Shown one piece after another: positions 1-11,722 of a stretch of DNA of 64,000 nt; positions within the stretch are counted from its first letter, which is position 1, and every line of letters starts with the position of its first letter. The notes under the pieces were generated by a model, which saw nothing but the letters and a program-made list of their open reading frames with translations, was not told the origin of the DNA and made no database searches. This DNA comes from Ophiura sarsii. Lineage: Eukaryota > Echinodermata > Ophiuroidea > Amphilepidida > Ophiuridae. The position numbers and the translations under genes were made by a program. The stretch is from contig CM069455.1 of the NCBI GenBank assembly GCA_035610835.1, forward strand, positions 40,689,944 through 40,753,943, given 5' to 3'.

Positions 1-498
1 ATATTTGCATATAGGGCGTTTTTAAATAAATAGGGATGATATTGTTTTAATCAAGTTTTGCTGTGTTTACACAACCATAATGACAAATTTTAATGTTCAT
101 CTTAAACTCTGAAGTAAATTCTAAACATTTAAAATTTTCAACACCACTTAATGTCCCTATAAATGTAACTACCGGGGTCCAAGGGTAATTATTATGGGAT
201 AACAACGTGGTGGAAAGTCGCGAATACTATGGGATGGTTGGATATATCTTGGAAGCTGCTATATTTTCCGAAGCTGGCGATGTTTATGAACATAACATTA
301 ATGTTTATTAACATAACTTGTATTTTTATTCCTTGTTCAAAAAATGTTACTTATTATTTGAAGTTTTGATGTTCCTGTTTTAATTTAAAAAAATATGTGC
401 TTACTCTTATTTACCTGTAGGGCCTATCCTCTCTCAATTTTTTCTCCAACTTTTACCAGTTTTTATTTTTATCCCCCAAACTTGTTTATTTAATATTC
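1..498. other. Unannotated AT-rich DNA
   Basis: No open frame, RNA gene or convincing repeat is seen here. The sequence is AT-rich and ends at the 3-bp duplication flanking the first TIR element. Confidence 0.6.
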
Positions 499-501
499 AT
501 A

Positions 502-1726
502 CGGCCGAGTGCACCAATGACGGGTAACTTAATAGGGAGGTAAGCTACCTCCCTAGTAGTTATGCTCTAACTGTAGCATAACTTACTAACGATGTAATTC
601 TTAGAGCATAACTGGCGAGTAACATCAGAATAGCAACTAGCGAGGTAAATATCCACATTAATCAGCATCGTCCCCTTACAAAATAAATTGTCGCATATGC
701 AAAGTGTTAACCTATAGTTTATTGTATAATACTGACGTGAGTGGTCCTCCGTAATATTTAAAATGTGTCGTCACTCGCTAGGTCATAGGTGAGTGTACAT
801 AATTAACATAAATAATCACGTTGAGTCGGCCTGCGTTCCGAACAAAAAAATGACGGTATTTCTTTGGCCAAAAATTTCGAATTTGTTCAACGCTTTTTCA
901 AAAATAAGGACTATCAAGACATTACAAACATATTTTGGGCGAGGGGCACACACAAATATTGCACCAAAAAGCACAATTTTAATGACAAACACAAGCACCC
1001 GATGCAAACAGTTATATACAATTATAACACATCTCTTAACACAGATACTTCTGTGGCGTGGATACCTTGTCCGTCGCTTGTTAACCGCTAGGACCCCGGT
1101 TCGATCCCCAGATAACGCACGGCAAGATATGCTTTTTTTTCTTTTCGTTCTTCTAGTTTTACCCTTCCACTCACAATAATGTTGAAACTTCAGTTTTTAA
1201 TTAATAAAACAATAATAAGTTTATTTATTTATTTATTTAGTCATTATTTAAGATCCTCGGACAATTAGTACATTTTGGTCAAAATATGACCCAAGGTCGG
1301 TGCGATTAGTGTTTGAATGGGCAAAAGGAGTTGATCTAAATTTTGACTAAAAAAATCCCCAAATTGCATGAATGGATTTTCAAAATATAAAATATTTCAG
1401 CTTATGAGGGGTCACATTCCACTTCAAATATACATCCCCTGGGCTTGCAAGCGAAGTTGGTCTTTCAGCATCAGCGAATCATCCCCTCCAATGTTCACAA
1501 CAAATTTTACGCTACTGCTATATAGAATCAACTGACTTGTGGCATAAAACGTTATGCCCCAACTTACTCTTGGGTCCGGCCAGGTATAACATTTAGCGTA
1601 AATTACCCGCCAGTTACTAGCCTAGTAGCTTACCCCGCATTGGCGCTCTCAACATTTTGGGTTACGCCTCAGTTACTAGCGAGGTAGCGCTATTCTTCAG
1701 CTACCCGTCATTGGTGCACTCGGCCG
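502..1726. mobile_element. Non-autonomous TIR element (MITE-like), 1.2 kb
   Basis: The ends are inverted repeats of about 25 bp beginning CGGCCGAGTGCACCAATGAC, at 502-526 and in reverse complement at 1702-1726. The trinucleotide ATA sits directly outside both ends (499-501 and 1727-1729), which fits a 3-bp target-site duplication as used by PIF/Harbinger-type elements. Assignment to that superfamily is inference. Open frames inside are short and overlap on both strands, so I treat them as non-coding. A tRNA-like segment lies inside near 1.05-1.11 kb, and a diverged fragment of the same left end recurs near 16.95 kb. Confidence 0.75.
1053..1112 (+). repeat. tRNA-Asn-like segment (SINE remnant)
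   Basis: A CTTGTTAACCG anticodon-loop-like block (GTT, as in tRNA-Asn) is followed by a B-box-like GGTTCGATCCCC. The acceptor and D arms do not fold well, so this is a tRNA-derived remnant rather than a gene. Confidence 0.35.
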
Positions 1727-2303
1727 ATAATCTTAAAACATTCTTAGTTTTTTTAGTCGGGTTAATTTTCAACCCGACCTTTAATCAAATGTTGAGATAC
1801 ACAGGTGGGGCCTCATTGGATAGACTAAATGAGTCAGACGATGGAGGGTTTCAGAAAGAAAAGTGGGCCCAGCATTAAAACAAAGAGTTTTTGTTAAAAT
1901 ACATCATACACTGTCTAAATCTTCTTTTTTTAATATTTCCTTTGTGTCGTCAGTTAATTTCATTTTAGGATGTTGACCAGTTTTTTGTAAATACCTTGTT
2001 TAACTTGTCCTATACCTAGTTAAAGGAATTGTTTTATCATTCCGAAACGTCGGTCCCCATGTTATTGTGTTGTTTCTTTTGCCTTTTAATTGTCCCATCC
2101 TTGGATGTTGTCATTGCACACCTTTTTAGTCATTTCAATAATTACCTATTACCTAGCTGCTCAATGAAAATGACATTAAGACATGCGCAGTCTGTGTATT
2201 GTTTTATATAACTTCTCAATCACGATGCGCAGTCTCCATTTGCAAATGATATATAATCTGTCATTTCGTTTTTAACATTTACCATTTCTCTCACAGCTGC
2301 AGA

Positions 2304-2382
2304 ATGGCTGTAATACTTATCTACACTCTGTTTGTGGCAGGACTTGTCAAGATGACTACGGCGTCTCAAGTATCCAATAATC
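2304..2382 (+). CDS. Candidate first coding exon with signal peptide (partial gene)
   Basis: An ATG at 2304 opens a 26-codon frame starting MAVILIYTLFVAGLVKM, a hydrophobic stretch that looks like a signal peptide. The frame runs into a consensus splice donor (C|GTGAGT, intron starting 2383). A pyrimidine-rich acceptor-like TTTCTCTCACAG lies just upstream of the ATG, so the exon could begin with a little 5' UTR. I found no following exon, and the mature protein is unknown. A chance combination of a short hydrophobic frame and a donor site remains possible. Confidence 0.35.
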
Positions 2383-2861
2383 GTGAGTAATTCGTATTTT
2401 TAATGCAATATAGTCGTAACGGCTTCGCTATGATATACTTTTGCAGGGAAGAATTTGTCGTATTTCATAAGATATATTTTCAATTATTAAAAGTTAACTG
2501 AAGACTCATCTGTTTCCTACTTAATTGTTCTTTCTGTATACATGTACTACTAGTTTTTATTGGTACATTTTGATTTGTTTGTGGATTGTACCTTTTTGTT
2601 TTGTTTGTTTGCTGCCAGCGCCGTGATCTAAATGAAATAGCGCTTTATAAAAGCTCATATGTATGTATGTATATGTAATCCATGATGTAACTGAAGTGTT
2701 TGTCCGTTTGTCTCAGGTAGCCAATTTAATTAGAACCAAGCCACGCGTACTGAACCTAAAATTCCATGCATTATGAAGGGCCAGAGGCCTATTATTATAC
2801 AATGAATAACATTAAATAATTAATTAAGTCATCTTTAAGACAACCTTGCTAATGCTATGTT
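2383..2861. other. Intergenic or intronic DNA with SINE/LINE-tail-like motif
   Basis: No gene is seen. Around 2630-2680 the sequence GCGCTTTATAAAAG is followed by ATGT repeats, a form common at 3' tails of invertebrate SINE/LINE copies. The assignment is weak. Confidence 0.3.
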
Positions 2862-3435
2862 TGGGTTTTATAAAAGAGTGAAAAAGAAAGCACGTACTAT
2901 AATATACTAATTATATTGGCTAAGCTATGCATAAATTAATTTAAATATAAGAAACATCTAAATTTTATTTGAAAAAGAGTTAAATATAAGAGAATTGGTT
3001 TTTTTAAATTGAATAATAATACAAATAATAAAAAACCCAAAAAACACCACTATAACACAATTATGTAATGTAATATGATTGTTTTGTTCGGTTGTTTTGT
3101 TTCTCTTTATTAAATAAATGGTTTATTTATAAAAGAGTTCCATATGAGGAAATGATTATCATTATAGCTGGAATACTTTACTATTTTGTTTTTAAATTGT
3201 ATGTGACAAGTTTAAAGAGATATTTGTGGTTATGAAAAAAGAATCTTGAAAAGAATTGTTTAATTTTACTCTATGAAAAAGAAGCAATTAGAAATATGCA
3301 AGAACGTGTTTTTGGCTTGGGTTTTATAAAAGATGAAAAAGAAACCCAGTAAATATATAGACTAATTATAATTGCAAAGCTATAGGACCTATGCAAACTG
3401 AAATTTAAATATGAGAAACATCCAAATTTGATATT
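2862..3435. repeat. Diverged direct repeat pair (about 115 bp each)
   Basis: The segment at 2862-2970 recurs with substitutions at 3318-3435. Both begin with a TTGGGTTTTATAAAAGA block and continue through a run ending in AGAAACATC(T/C)AAATTT. No TIR or coding content is evident. Confidence 0.55.
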
Positions 3436-3439
3436 TTTA

Positions 3440-5495
3440 TTTCTTGAACGTGTGAAAATAAATTATATATTATTTTATATTATATATAATATAATATAAA
3501 GCACTTTATTTAACTACGGTGTTTTACAATTGACGGAATATAACATCAAATATTAACAAACACCTGAGAACGTCCCAAGAATAAGCAATGACATTCACCG
3601 GCAGGGAATTGAACCCCGGTCTCCTGAACACTAGCCAGGCGCTCTTACCACTAAGCCACCGGTCTTGCTAGTCACCGGAAAGTTGAGCCAGAGGTAAGTG
3701 AATAAGCGACGGGGTTTTACAATACATATAACACAATAACAAAGACTAGTGGCCAAACACGGTAGGAATCTCATGAAAGCGATACAAGAGGAAACTGAAT
3801 AAATGAAATTATATATTATTTTATATTATATGTAATATAATATAAAGCAGTTTACCTACGATGATTTACAATAGACAATATAACAACAAATATTAAAGTT
3901 CCTGCTTATTGAGATCATGTATGGTATCAATGGAAAGCTTAGATTGTATATAATATGTTAATTTTTATTTCATCTTAACCTAATATACTGGGAATTACCA
4001 ATAGGCAATACAAACTTTCGAGTACAGAGCCCCCTTATACCTTGGGATAAATAGTCAAAACGGGGTTTAGAATTCATCCTCATCCTATTCAACCCATTCA
4101 TCGAAGTCCGAGATCGATACCACACAGACAGTACTGCACACAACGCTACTATTCAAATAGATACAAGAGAGGCATGCATCACAATGGACAATGATCGAGT
4201 TTGTTTACATTACCGGGTCCCTTTGCTGACGTCATACAAGAATCTTGATTTTCATCTCTCCACTTCCGGGTTTGCGTCCGCCCTACACCGGTACTTTCTA
4301 ATGCTATTTATTATTTACAGTGGCGTTTTGGGACGTGGATACCCGCGGGTGGACACCACCATTTTTCTAAGCTTTCCAATGATATATAATTTGGCTATAT
4401 TTCAATTTTCAATGAATAGCACCTGTAACAAACACCGGAGAACGTCCCAACGAAATATAGGCAAGGAAATTCACCGGCGGGAATTAAACCCTGGTCTCCT
4501 GGACATGGTTTTATAATACATATAACACAATGAGACAAGTGGCCGAACAAGATAGGGATCGCATAAAGCGATACAAGAGGAAACTGAATAGATCATATTA
4601 TATGTTATTTAACCTACAGTGCTCTACTATAGACAATATTACGACAAATGTTACCAAAAACCGGAAAACGTCCCAACGAAACATAAACAAGGACATTCAC
4701 CGGCGGGGAATTTAACCCCGATTTTCTTAACACTAGCCAGGCGAGACAAGTGGCCAAACACGGTACGTAGGGATCGCATAAAACGATACAAGATGAAACT
4801 GACTAAATCAAATTATATATTATATTATTTTATATTATATATAATATAATATAAAACAGTTTACCAACTAACGATGTTTTACGATAGACAATTCACCGGC
4901 GGGGAATTGAACCCCGGTCTCCTGAAAACTAGCCAGGCGATTGTACCACTAAGCCATCGGTCTTGCTGATAAACGGCAAGTTGAACCAGAGGTAAGTGTG
5001 TAAGCGATGTGGTTGTACAATTCCCATAACACAATAACATAAGATAAGTGGCAAAACACGGTAGGGATCGCATAAAGCGATACAAGAGGAAACTGAATAA
5101 ATCTAATTATATATTATTTAACCTACGGCGTTCTACAATAGACAATATTACAACAAATATTAACAAACACCGGAGAACGTCCCAAAGAAAAATAAGCAAG
5201 GACATTTACCGGCGGGGGAATTGAACCCCGATCTCCTGAACACTAGCCAGGCGCACTTACCCCAAAGCCACCGGTCTTACTGGTAAACGGCAAGTTGAAC
5301 CGGAGGTAAGTGTATACGCGACGTGGTTTTACAATACACATAACACAATAACAAAAGACAAGTGGCCAAACAAGGTAGGGATCGCATAAAGTTATACAAG
5401 AGGAAACTGAATAAATCACATTATATATTATTTAATATTATATATGACATAATATAAAGCAGTTTACCGACCTACGATGTTTTACAATAGACAAT
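3440..5495 (-). repeat. Irregular tandem cluster of tRNA-derived SINE-like units
   Basis: A unit of roughly 230-330 bp is repeated about five times with deletions. Each contains AACAAACACCGGAGAACGTCC-like sequence and then, read on the minus strand, a tRNA-like module with an A box (GGCTTAGTGGTAAG) and a B box (GGGGTTCAATTCC). The clearest modules lie at 3601-3664, 4896-4963 and 5210-5276, with partial ones near 4470-4510 and 4690-4745. Units are separated by palindromic AT tracts such as ATTATATATAATATAAT. The A and B boxes indicate a Pol III-derived origin. The tandem layout could reflect unequal exchange rather than independent insertions. Confidence 0.65.
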
Positions 5496-6593
5496 CAGGG
5501 TGAGTCAAAAGAAAGTTTACCCTAATTGAAAAAATAAAAACAAATATTTCTGACCACAAAATCAAGGCCAACAAAACTTTAAATGATTGCGCCATTTCTA
5601 TGCTATCATCTGGAAAAAGATCACGCTATTTGATGATACAGAATAAGTATATATGACTATTTCTGTACAGGAGCTGTTTTTTCACCAAAAACACGGTTTT
5701 TATTTTCAAGCTTAACGAGCTTAATAATGTTTACTAGGATTATGATGTAAAGCATTACACATCTTGTTTATTAAAAGAATTAAGTAGACAATAGACTTGT
5801 TCAAAATTGTCTCCTAATAGATTAAAACATGAAATATGGATTAAATCGTATCACCACTGTCAGTTAATATATAATAATTGCAAGGATTAAATAGTCCGCA
5901 AGGAATATTCATAAACATGATAAAACTAGATGAGGACATTGAATAAAAATTGTCACCAGTGACTATCTGGTAATGTGAATAATAAACGATATAGTATTTT
6001 GATAAAATCAATAAACATAATATTGCACTTATTTTCGTAAATATGTCCGATTAAGTAAACATTATCCTTGAACCAATCAAAAATTGTCAATGTCCACAGA
6101 AAGACTAGTAGGTAATAGTCTATCCCTCTCTTTCTCTCTCTACATGTAAAATGTATTCCTGTTAATGAATAGAAACCCACTTGATAAACCAGCATCTTGT
6201 TTGGTCTTTCTCCTGATCTTTGAGAGTGTGCTTAGGATGGTTGCACTGAGGGACAATAGACAGCTTTTAAGGCCTATTTATGACACATTTACCACACTTT
6301 AATCATTTCATAACAAAGGAATTGATCCTTTCGCTGTCGGTATTGTATGTTTTTATTGGTCGTATCTTATGAAATATAATGGTCAAGATCTGGAAGCGTG
6401 TTCGGAAGTTAAATTGGTCACTTTCATTCAAAACAGCGTAAAATAAGTTCCCCCAACCAATCTAAACCAGATAAAATTCATTTTAAAGCTAATTAATTAG
6501 TCCTTACACCGTTGTAAATTGTTTTGAAAACAAACGAACACTTTTTCTACAAAAATCGCTGAAGTTGAGTAAACTTTTTTTTGACTCACCCTG
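5496..6593. mobile_element. Non-autonomous TIR element, 1.1 kb
   Basis: The ends are inverted repeats of about 25 bp with one mismatch: CAGGGTGAGTCAAAA followed by an A/G run and AGTTTAC, in reverse complement at 6569-6593. The interior has no meaningful ORF. It abuts the tRNA-derived cluster at its left edge. No clear target duplication is visible. Confidence 0.7.
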
Positions 6594-7047
6594 GTTAAAA
6601 ATTTAACGGGTTCGCCGTCGGAAAAGTTTTAATTTTTTAAGCTTTCGTCAGGATTAGCTCTGACTCACTGGAGAGCGTCCAGAGACTATATAAACTATGG
6701 GACAAGTATCTCGAAGGCAAAGTCCCCCGTTTATTATGCTTAAATTGACGGAGGACGGTTTTAGAGGGGGCGCACTATCACGGTCGTAGCAAACCAGACG
6801 ACCGAAGATGTGGTGGATTTTATCGGCTCAAAACATGATTTGTGGCACAGAAATAGTACATCAATGGTAAAAAAAGCTGATTGTGATTTAGAGTAAAACT
6901 TATTTGCTTTGATGATAGCAGAATTTAGTTCTTATATGACACGAAACTGTTACAATAGTATAAAGGTGTGTCTTTATAGACATTAATGAGCAGTCAAGAC
7001 ACGTAGATCTTCTTATGTACCCGCCATTGGGCTATTCCATTTATTAA
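6594..7047. other. Unannotated DNA
   Basis: I see no coding, RNA or repeat signal here. Confidence 0.5.
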
Positions 7048-7052
7048 TGGTA

Positions 7053-7556
7053 CACCCCCTATAGAAGGCAAGCATTTTTTTACTGAAAATTTTGGGAATT
7101 CCCACTGCAAAATTGTGCTGCCTTCTATAGGGGTGTGACCAAAACTGCTTCAAAAATTGGGAATTCCCAGGTTGTTTTTTGTTTTTAAAATTGGGAATTC
7201 CAATGCCTTCTATAGGGGTGTGAGGCATGCAATTTATTTTTTGGGAATTCCCAGGCTGCTTTTTGATTTAAAAATTGGGAATTCCCATGCCTTCTATAGG
7301 GGTGTGAGGCATGCAATTTATTTTTTGGGAATTCCCAGGCTGCTTTTTGATTTAAAAATTGGGAATTCCCATGCCTTCTATAGGGGTGTGAGGAATGCAA
7401 TTTATTTTTTGGGAATTCCCAGGCTGCTTTTTGATTTAAAAATTGGGAATTCCCATGCCTTCTATAGGGGTGTGAGGCATGCAATTTATTTTTTGGGAAT
7501 TCCCAGGCTGCTTTTTGTTTTAAAAATTGGGAATTCCCATGCCTTCTATAGGGGTG
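7053..7556. mobile_element. Short TIR element with internally amplified 84-bp repeats
   Basis: Inverted ends (CACCCC(C)TATAGAAGGCA on the left, its complement on the right) are flanked by TGGTA on both sides (7048-7052 and 7557-7561), consistent with a 5-bp target duplication. Inside, an 84-bp unit is repeated about five times. Each unit carries two copies of the palindrome GGGAATTCCC and one TIR-like block, so about ten exact palindromes occur in 0.5 kb. Because 84 is divisible by three, both strands stay open in one frame. The resulting 168-aa and 99-aa frames are by-products, not genes. Confidence 0.75.
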
Positions 7557-7568
7557 TGGTACTTTTTG

Positions 7569-7616
7569 GGTGTTGGTGGGGTGGGGAGGGGGGGGGGGGG
7601 GAGGGGGGGGGGGGTG
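7569..7616 (+). repeat. Poly-G low-complexity tract
   Basis: Long uninterrupted G runs on the plus strand could form G-quadruplexes and are also prone to sequencing or assembly length error. Confidence 0.9.
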
Positions 7617-7625
7617 GCACAGGAT

Positions 7626-9250
7626 CAGAGTGCAGAGTTGAGAGGGTGGGGCTTATACATTGAAGTGGCAAGGATGTGTGGACAGGATTCGGGGTAATTG
7701 GTGAGGAACTTTAAGGCAAAACCACGGTGTAATTAATTTGGTGAGGATAGTGCAAATCAGTGAGTGTGTGCAGGGGTGCGTTTGTTATCCTTATTTCTCT
7801 ATAAGTTTTGATCAAAGTGGCGCCTAATTTGCATGAAAGATAGAGGAAATAACGGGACGTGTGATTTTAAGTATAGAAAATGGTCAACAATTGGCTCAAA
7901 AAAACAGCAAAAACCTGGCATCATTCTGTTATACCCTACACACCAACATCGGTAGTATGCGTCGTTCTTAAAAGTATGCACTATGAATACCTCTGTGAAG
8001 GGTATAACAGAATTACTTCAAAAACCTCTCCAATTTTGCTCACAAATGCCACTAGAAGTGCACGATATTGTGCGTTGCGCATACTATTGCGTAATCATAC
8101 CGTGTGGTAACGCGTCTCGTACATGTTTGCGGAAGGGCTCACTGCCGCGGCATTACGCACTTCTACACATGGCGCATAAGCCACACGGGAAAAGTTATAG
8201 ACCTGTTGGTTATGGTGTCATGTTGGGTGGGGGTAAAACCACGTAAAAATGGTTTAGAATAGGCATAGGGTTATCATGGTTTATATAGTGACGAGGTACA
8301 AGTAGCGGGTTAATAAAGCAACCTGATTTTTTTACTTTAAATTGGCGTGCCAAACAATCCAAGGGACCAAGGGTTAATGAAGAAGCCACGGGAAATGGTT
8401 TAAGAGGGTTATGATAATAAATAAATCTGGTTGGTGTGTGTGAGGGGGAGGGGGTGGGGTGTAGGGGATTTGTGTGGTTCATGCAGTTTGAGAGGTAGGG
8501 GTTAATTAAGTAGCCACGGTAAATGGTTTTGGAGGGTTATGATTATAAATCAAACTGGTTTGGTTTGCGTGTGGGGTGTGTGGGGGGTGTAGGGGGTTTA
8601 TGTAGTTTCAGAGCCTTGGTAATGTGGCATAACCATAAAAATAATAATGACTAATATCGCTACAAATAGCCTCGGCATAAAATAAATTATTTAAAAACCT
8701 TGTTTTTTTTACGTTCAAGAGCGTTTTATAAAGGGAAAACCAATTCAACCTTGTTCATAGTTCTCCAATAATGCCTACATGATATTTGGCATATTTATTT
8801 ATAAAACAACCAACAAACAAGCAAAATACCAAATCAACAAAGATTCCTATCTCCAGTAATTATAGAATACCAGTGATACCATTCGCTATACGGTATATGT
8901 TACATAATATTGCTATCTTCAGTAGATAGCAAACAAATTGAATGAATAACATGCTTTCTTCAGTATAACATGATCGCAATGTTATCTATAGATAGCAAAT
9001 AAAATGGCTACTGTAATATTAGTGCATTTAATAGCAGCAAAATAATTCAAATCTTAACCTAAATCAACCCATGCATCAAGCTTGAAACTGGTTAGTTCGT
9101 GCAGACACATACCTGATGCATATGGAACCAAAACAACTGAAACTTTAGTGCAAACCTTAAGGATGGTGAATATAAATTAAACAAAAGCTCTGGATTCCAT
9201 TAAAAATATGATAGCTATGTGGTCAAATCATTCTCTGACTGTGGTGGAGA
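7626..9250. other. Unannotated DNA, partly G/T-rich
   Basis: No gene is supported. A short inverted pair, TCTGTTATACCCT near 7925 and its complement near 8000, could form a hairpin. 8200-8620 is G/T-rich with repeated GGGTTTATGTAGTTT-like phrases. 8870-9000 has repeated GATAGCAAA motifs. Confidence 0.5.
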
Positions 9251-10066
9251 CCAGTGGCGTAGCATTATAGGGGCTCGGGGGCATGATTTCGGTGGGAAAA
9301 AAAGAAAGGGGAATGGCGAAAAAGGGAAGGAAGAAAAGAAAAAGGGGAAGGGTAGAGGAAAAGAAAGGGGAAGGAAGAAAAGAGAAAGGAAGAGAAAAGA
9401 AATTCGAAAGAAAATAAATGTTTATCATCAGTGGTTAGTTCGGATCGGGAATCGTTAGGCGCGGCCGGGGGAGGGGGATCAGACGATAGCGTGGCGGCCG
9501 CGCAAAATCATAGTTGCAAGACCCTCTGACCCTTGGTATCTTTCAAACACATCGTTAACACGAAAAATGTGTTCCGGGATACGCCGTGGTGCAACTCACA
9601 AATTAAAATTATTCTTCATCTACTGTACCAATGAGATATTATAAAATATTGTTGGAAAAAGTTATATATAAAAAGTATAATAGCGTCATATAATTTTAGT
9701 ATGCCAGTTACTTTTTAGAACCCTAATGATGATGCCGAGATGGAGGTGTTTGTTTGTGTGCCAGTTAAGGGAGTGTTCATAAATAATTTGGTGGGGCGGG
9801 GGGTTGGAAAATATGAGGAGGGGGCCAACCAAAAAAAAGGTTCTTAAAAGGGGGGGTCAGGGAAAAAAGTGCTTGTATAGGGGGGGGTCCAAAAAAAAAG
9901 GTTGGTATTGTTTACAGCCAAAATGTATCTCAATCGTGACAAAAATAGGTGTAAAGTCAAAAATTTTCGCGCGCTACGCGCGCGTATCTTGACTCATAAC
10001 AATCTTGTTGGTTCATTTTATTTCCCGCCCCACCAATATCAATAACCTATATAGCTACGCCACTGG
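9251..10066. mobile_element. TIR element with CCAGTGGCGTAGC ends
   Basis: CCAGTGGCGTAGC at 9251-9263 and its exact complement at 10054-10066 bound an 0.82-kb segment. Inside are a purine (GA) tract at about 9295-9420 and a G-rich stretch with a CGCGCGCTACGCGCGCG palindrome near 9968. The right end abuts a coding-looking exon fragment, suggesting insertion into or next to a host gene. Confidence 0.6.
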
Positions 10067-10191
10067 AGCCTAAAACATTTGAAGATGAAGAGGATGCAGA
10101 TAAAGAAGAAGAGGAGGACATACATGTACCACAGCGATCACGAGTGTCGGGCAGGATTATAAAGAAGAAGACCTACACTGATTTTGTTTGA
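10067..10191 (+). CDS. Candidate 3'-terminal coding exon fragment, acidic then basic tail
   Basis: Codons starting about 10069 read PKTFEDEEDADKEEEE, then a basic segment (HVPQRSRVSGRIIKKK) and YTDFV before a TGA at 10189-10191. An acidic stretch followed by a basic Ser-Gly-Arg segment is typical of nuclear protein tails, but I do not recognise the family. An AATAAA lies about 31 nt past the stop, which supports a genuine gene end. The 5' side is the TIR of a mobile element, so either the exon was cut by the insertion or the acceptor lies within the TIR edge. The parent gene is not otherwise visible in the window. Confidence 0.45.
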
Positions 10192-10221
10192 CTTTTCAAT
10201 TGTGTTATATTATATATCTTT

Positions 10222-10227
10222 AATAAA
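10222..10227 (+). promoter_or_regulatory. Polyadenylation signal AATAAA
   Basis: The canonical hexamer lies about 31 nt downstream of the TGA of the exon fragment ending at 10191. Spacing and strand fit a 3' end, although the hexamer is common in AT-rich DNA. Confidence 0.4.
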
Positions 10228-10304
10228 TAGTTTGATATAACCCACCTACCATAATAAAAGTGATTGTGACTATGTCTATAGGTTTATATAGAATGTTGTT
10301 ATTG

Positions 10305-10404
10305 NNNNNNNNNNNNNNNNNNNNNNNNNNNNNNNNNNNNNNNNNNNNNNNNNNNNNNNNNNNNNNNNNNNNNNNNNNNNNNNNNNNNNNNNNNNNNNNN
10401 NNNN
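10305..10404. other. Assembly gap (100 N)
   Basis: This is a run of exactly 100 N, a standard placeholder for a gap of unknown length. Features across it should not be assumed contiguous. Confidence 0.99.
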
Positions 10405-11017
10405 ATTACTTTCATAGCCGTTGTGAAGTTCAAGACCCCAGATAGGTCAAGATGTGGACCCCATTCTCCTAGTACAATGCATGCACAGTTAGGACCCGGG
10501 ACTTGTTAATTGCATCAAAAATTGGACGAACCTTTCAGCTACCATGGTTCAAGATTTATAATCAATGCATGCACGACCTCACTCAGCTCAAGAGTTTTAC
10601 AGAAATGTTGTAACCAAAGCAGGGAACTTAAATGTAACTCAAACTTAATGTGGAGAAAACATTTGCAAGAAGAAATCACACAAAAAACACTATTTTTTTC
10701 AAAACAGTAAAACATATATTTTATTATTTACATTTGTTGTTGCTGTCACACACAATATGTAGGATATAATGAATGATTTGAGCTGTTCAATTCTTTAGCT
10801 GCAAATGTAGGGCAAAAATGGTGTCATGTTTTTAGAAGTAATATTTTCGTTTTATTGCAGCTAGAATTGGAATTGTTTCCCTTTCAAATTGCCATAAATT
10901 GCCTGCCCTTTTCATTTCTTATTTTCAAGGCCTGACTAGATGCCAAGGCCATGTAAATTAATGACGTCTTGTAACGGTGCTGTGTACATGGTTAATTAAA
11001 TGGTCCAATAACTTATC
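10405..11017. other. Unannotated DNA
   Basis: No coding or RNA signal is supported in this stretch. Confidence 0.5.
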
Positions 11018-11156
11018 CTTGTGGGAACGCCTTCCAGATGAGTATGAGGCTTATAAATGTTGTCATTTACAGAGATAAATCGTTACCTATGAGTGACAAA
11101 TGACAACATTAAAAAAAAAATTAAGCCTAATATTCTTCTGGAAGGCGTCCCACAAG
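11018..11156. mobile_element. Fold-back element, about 140 bp
   Basis: Near-complete inverted arms: CTTGTGGGAACGCCTTCCAG at the left and its near-complement at about 11137-11156. Inner blocks AAATGTTGTCATTT and AAATGACAACATT are also paired. The interior is non-coding. Confidence 0.65.
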
Positions 11157-11208
11157 TATCAGTAAAACATATACTCATGAGACCATTTTTTGCACCATAA
11201 TGTTTTAA

Positions 11209-11234
11209 TAAGAACTTTTTGATACCCCCTCGTA
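11209..11234. mobile_element. Solo mariner-type TIR remnant
   Basis: AAGAACTTTTTGATACCCCC followed by TCGTA matches the right end of the complete mariner-type MITE at 27983-28471. Only one end is present here. Confidence 0.5.
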
Positions 11235-11275
11235 TCTTTTCAGGGAACGCCCTCAACATTGACAACAAATTGAAA

Positions 11276-11498
11276 GCAGATTTACATTTTCTGATCATAA
11301 AATCGTACATTCATTCCAAGTTACATGAATCAATACGATTCTTATTACTTCAAAATCATGGTTTTAGAGTGAAAATAAACTGATTTGACTCTAGTCCCTA
11401 AATTCACTCTAAAAACCATGATTTTGAGGTAATTAGGAACCGTATTGCTCTGTAACTTGGAATGTATGTATGATTTATGATCAGAAATGTAAATCTGC
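11276..11498. mobile_element. Fold-back MITE, 223 bp
   Basis: The segment is almost entirely an inverted repeat with arms of about 95 bp. GCAGATTTACATTT pairs with AAATGTAAATCTGC, and inner blocks CAAAATCATGGTTTTAGAGTG and CACTCTAAAAACCATGATTTT also pair. No ORF. Confidence 0.75.
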
Positions 11499-11571
11499 AA
11501 GAAAATCTACTTTAAAAAAAAAAAATCATGAATAGAGGGAGCTCACTGGAAAAGATCATATAATATGCCTT

Positions 11572-11722
11572 TAAAGGTAGATGTTCCGATTTTCAACTTG
11601 ATGTTTTCTATTCTATGAAAGGTCATCCTTAAAAAAAGTACGAGCTTTCATATGATATGAAAATCTCCGTATATTTGAAATAATTATGTGTTACGAAATG
11701 TGATCGGGTCCATCTACCTTTA
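11572..11722. mobile_element. Small TIR element, 151 bp
   Basis: TAAAGGTAGATGTTCCGAT at the left end is mirrored by ATCGGGTCCATCTACCTTTA at the right. A related GTATGTTCCGATCACTT phrase occurs in the dispersed repeats at 39.49 and 47.84 kb, suggesting one broad family. Confidence 0.6.

Noticed and set aside
7157..7663. 168-aa plus-strand and 99-aa minus-strand open frames
   Set aside because: They arise from an 84-bp tandem repeat (a multiple of three) in a TIR element; both strands are open and no family resemblance exists.
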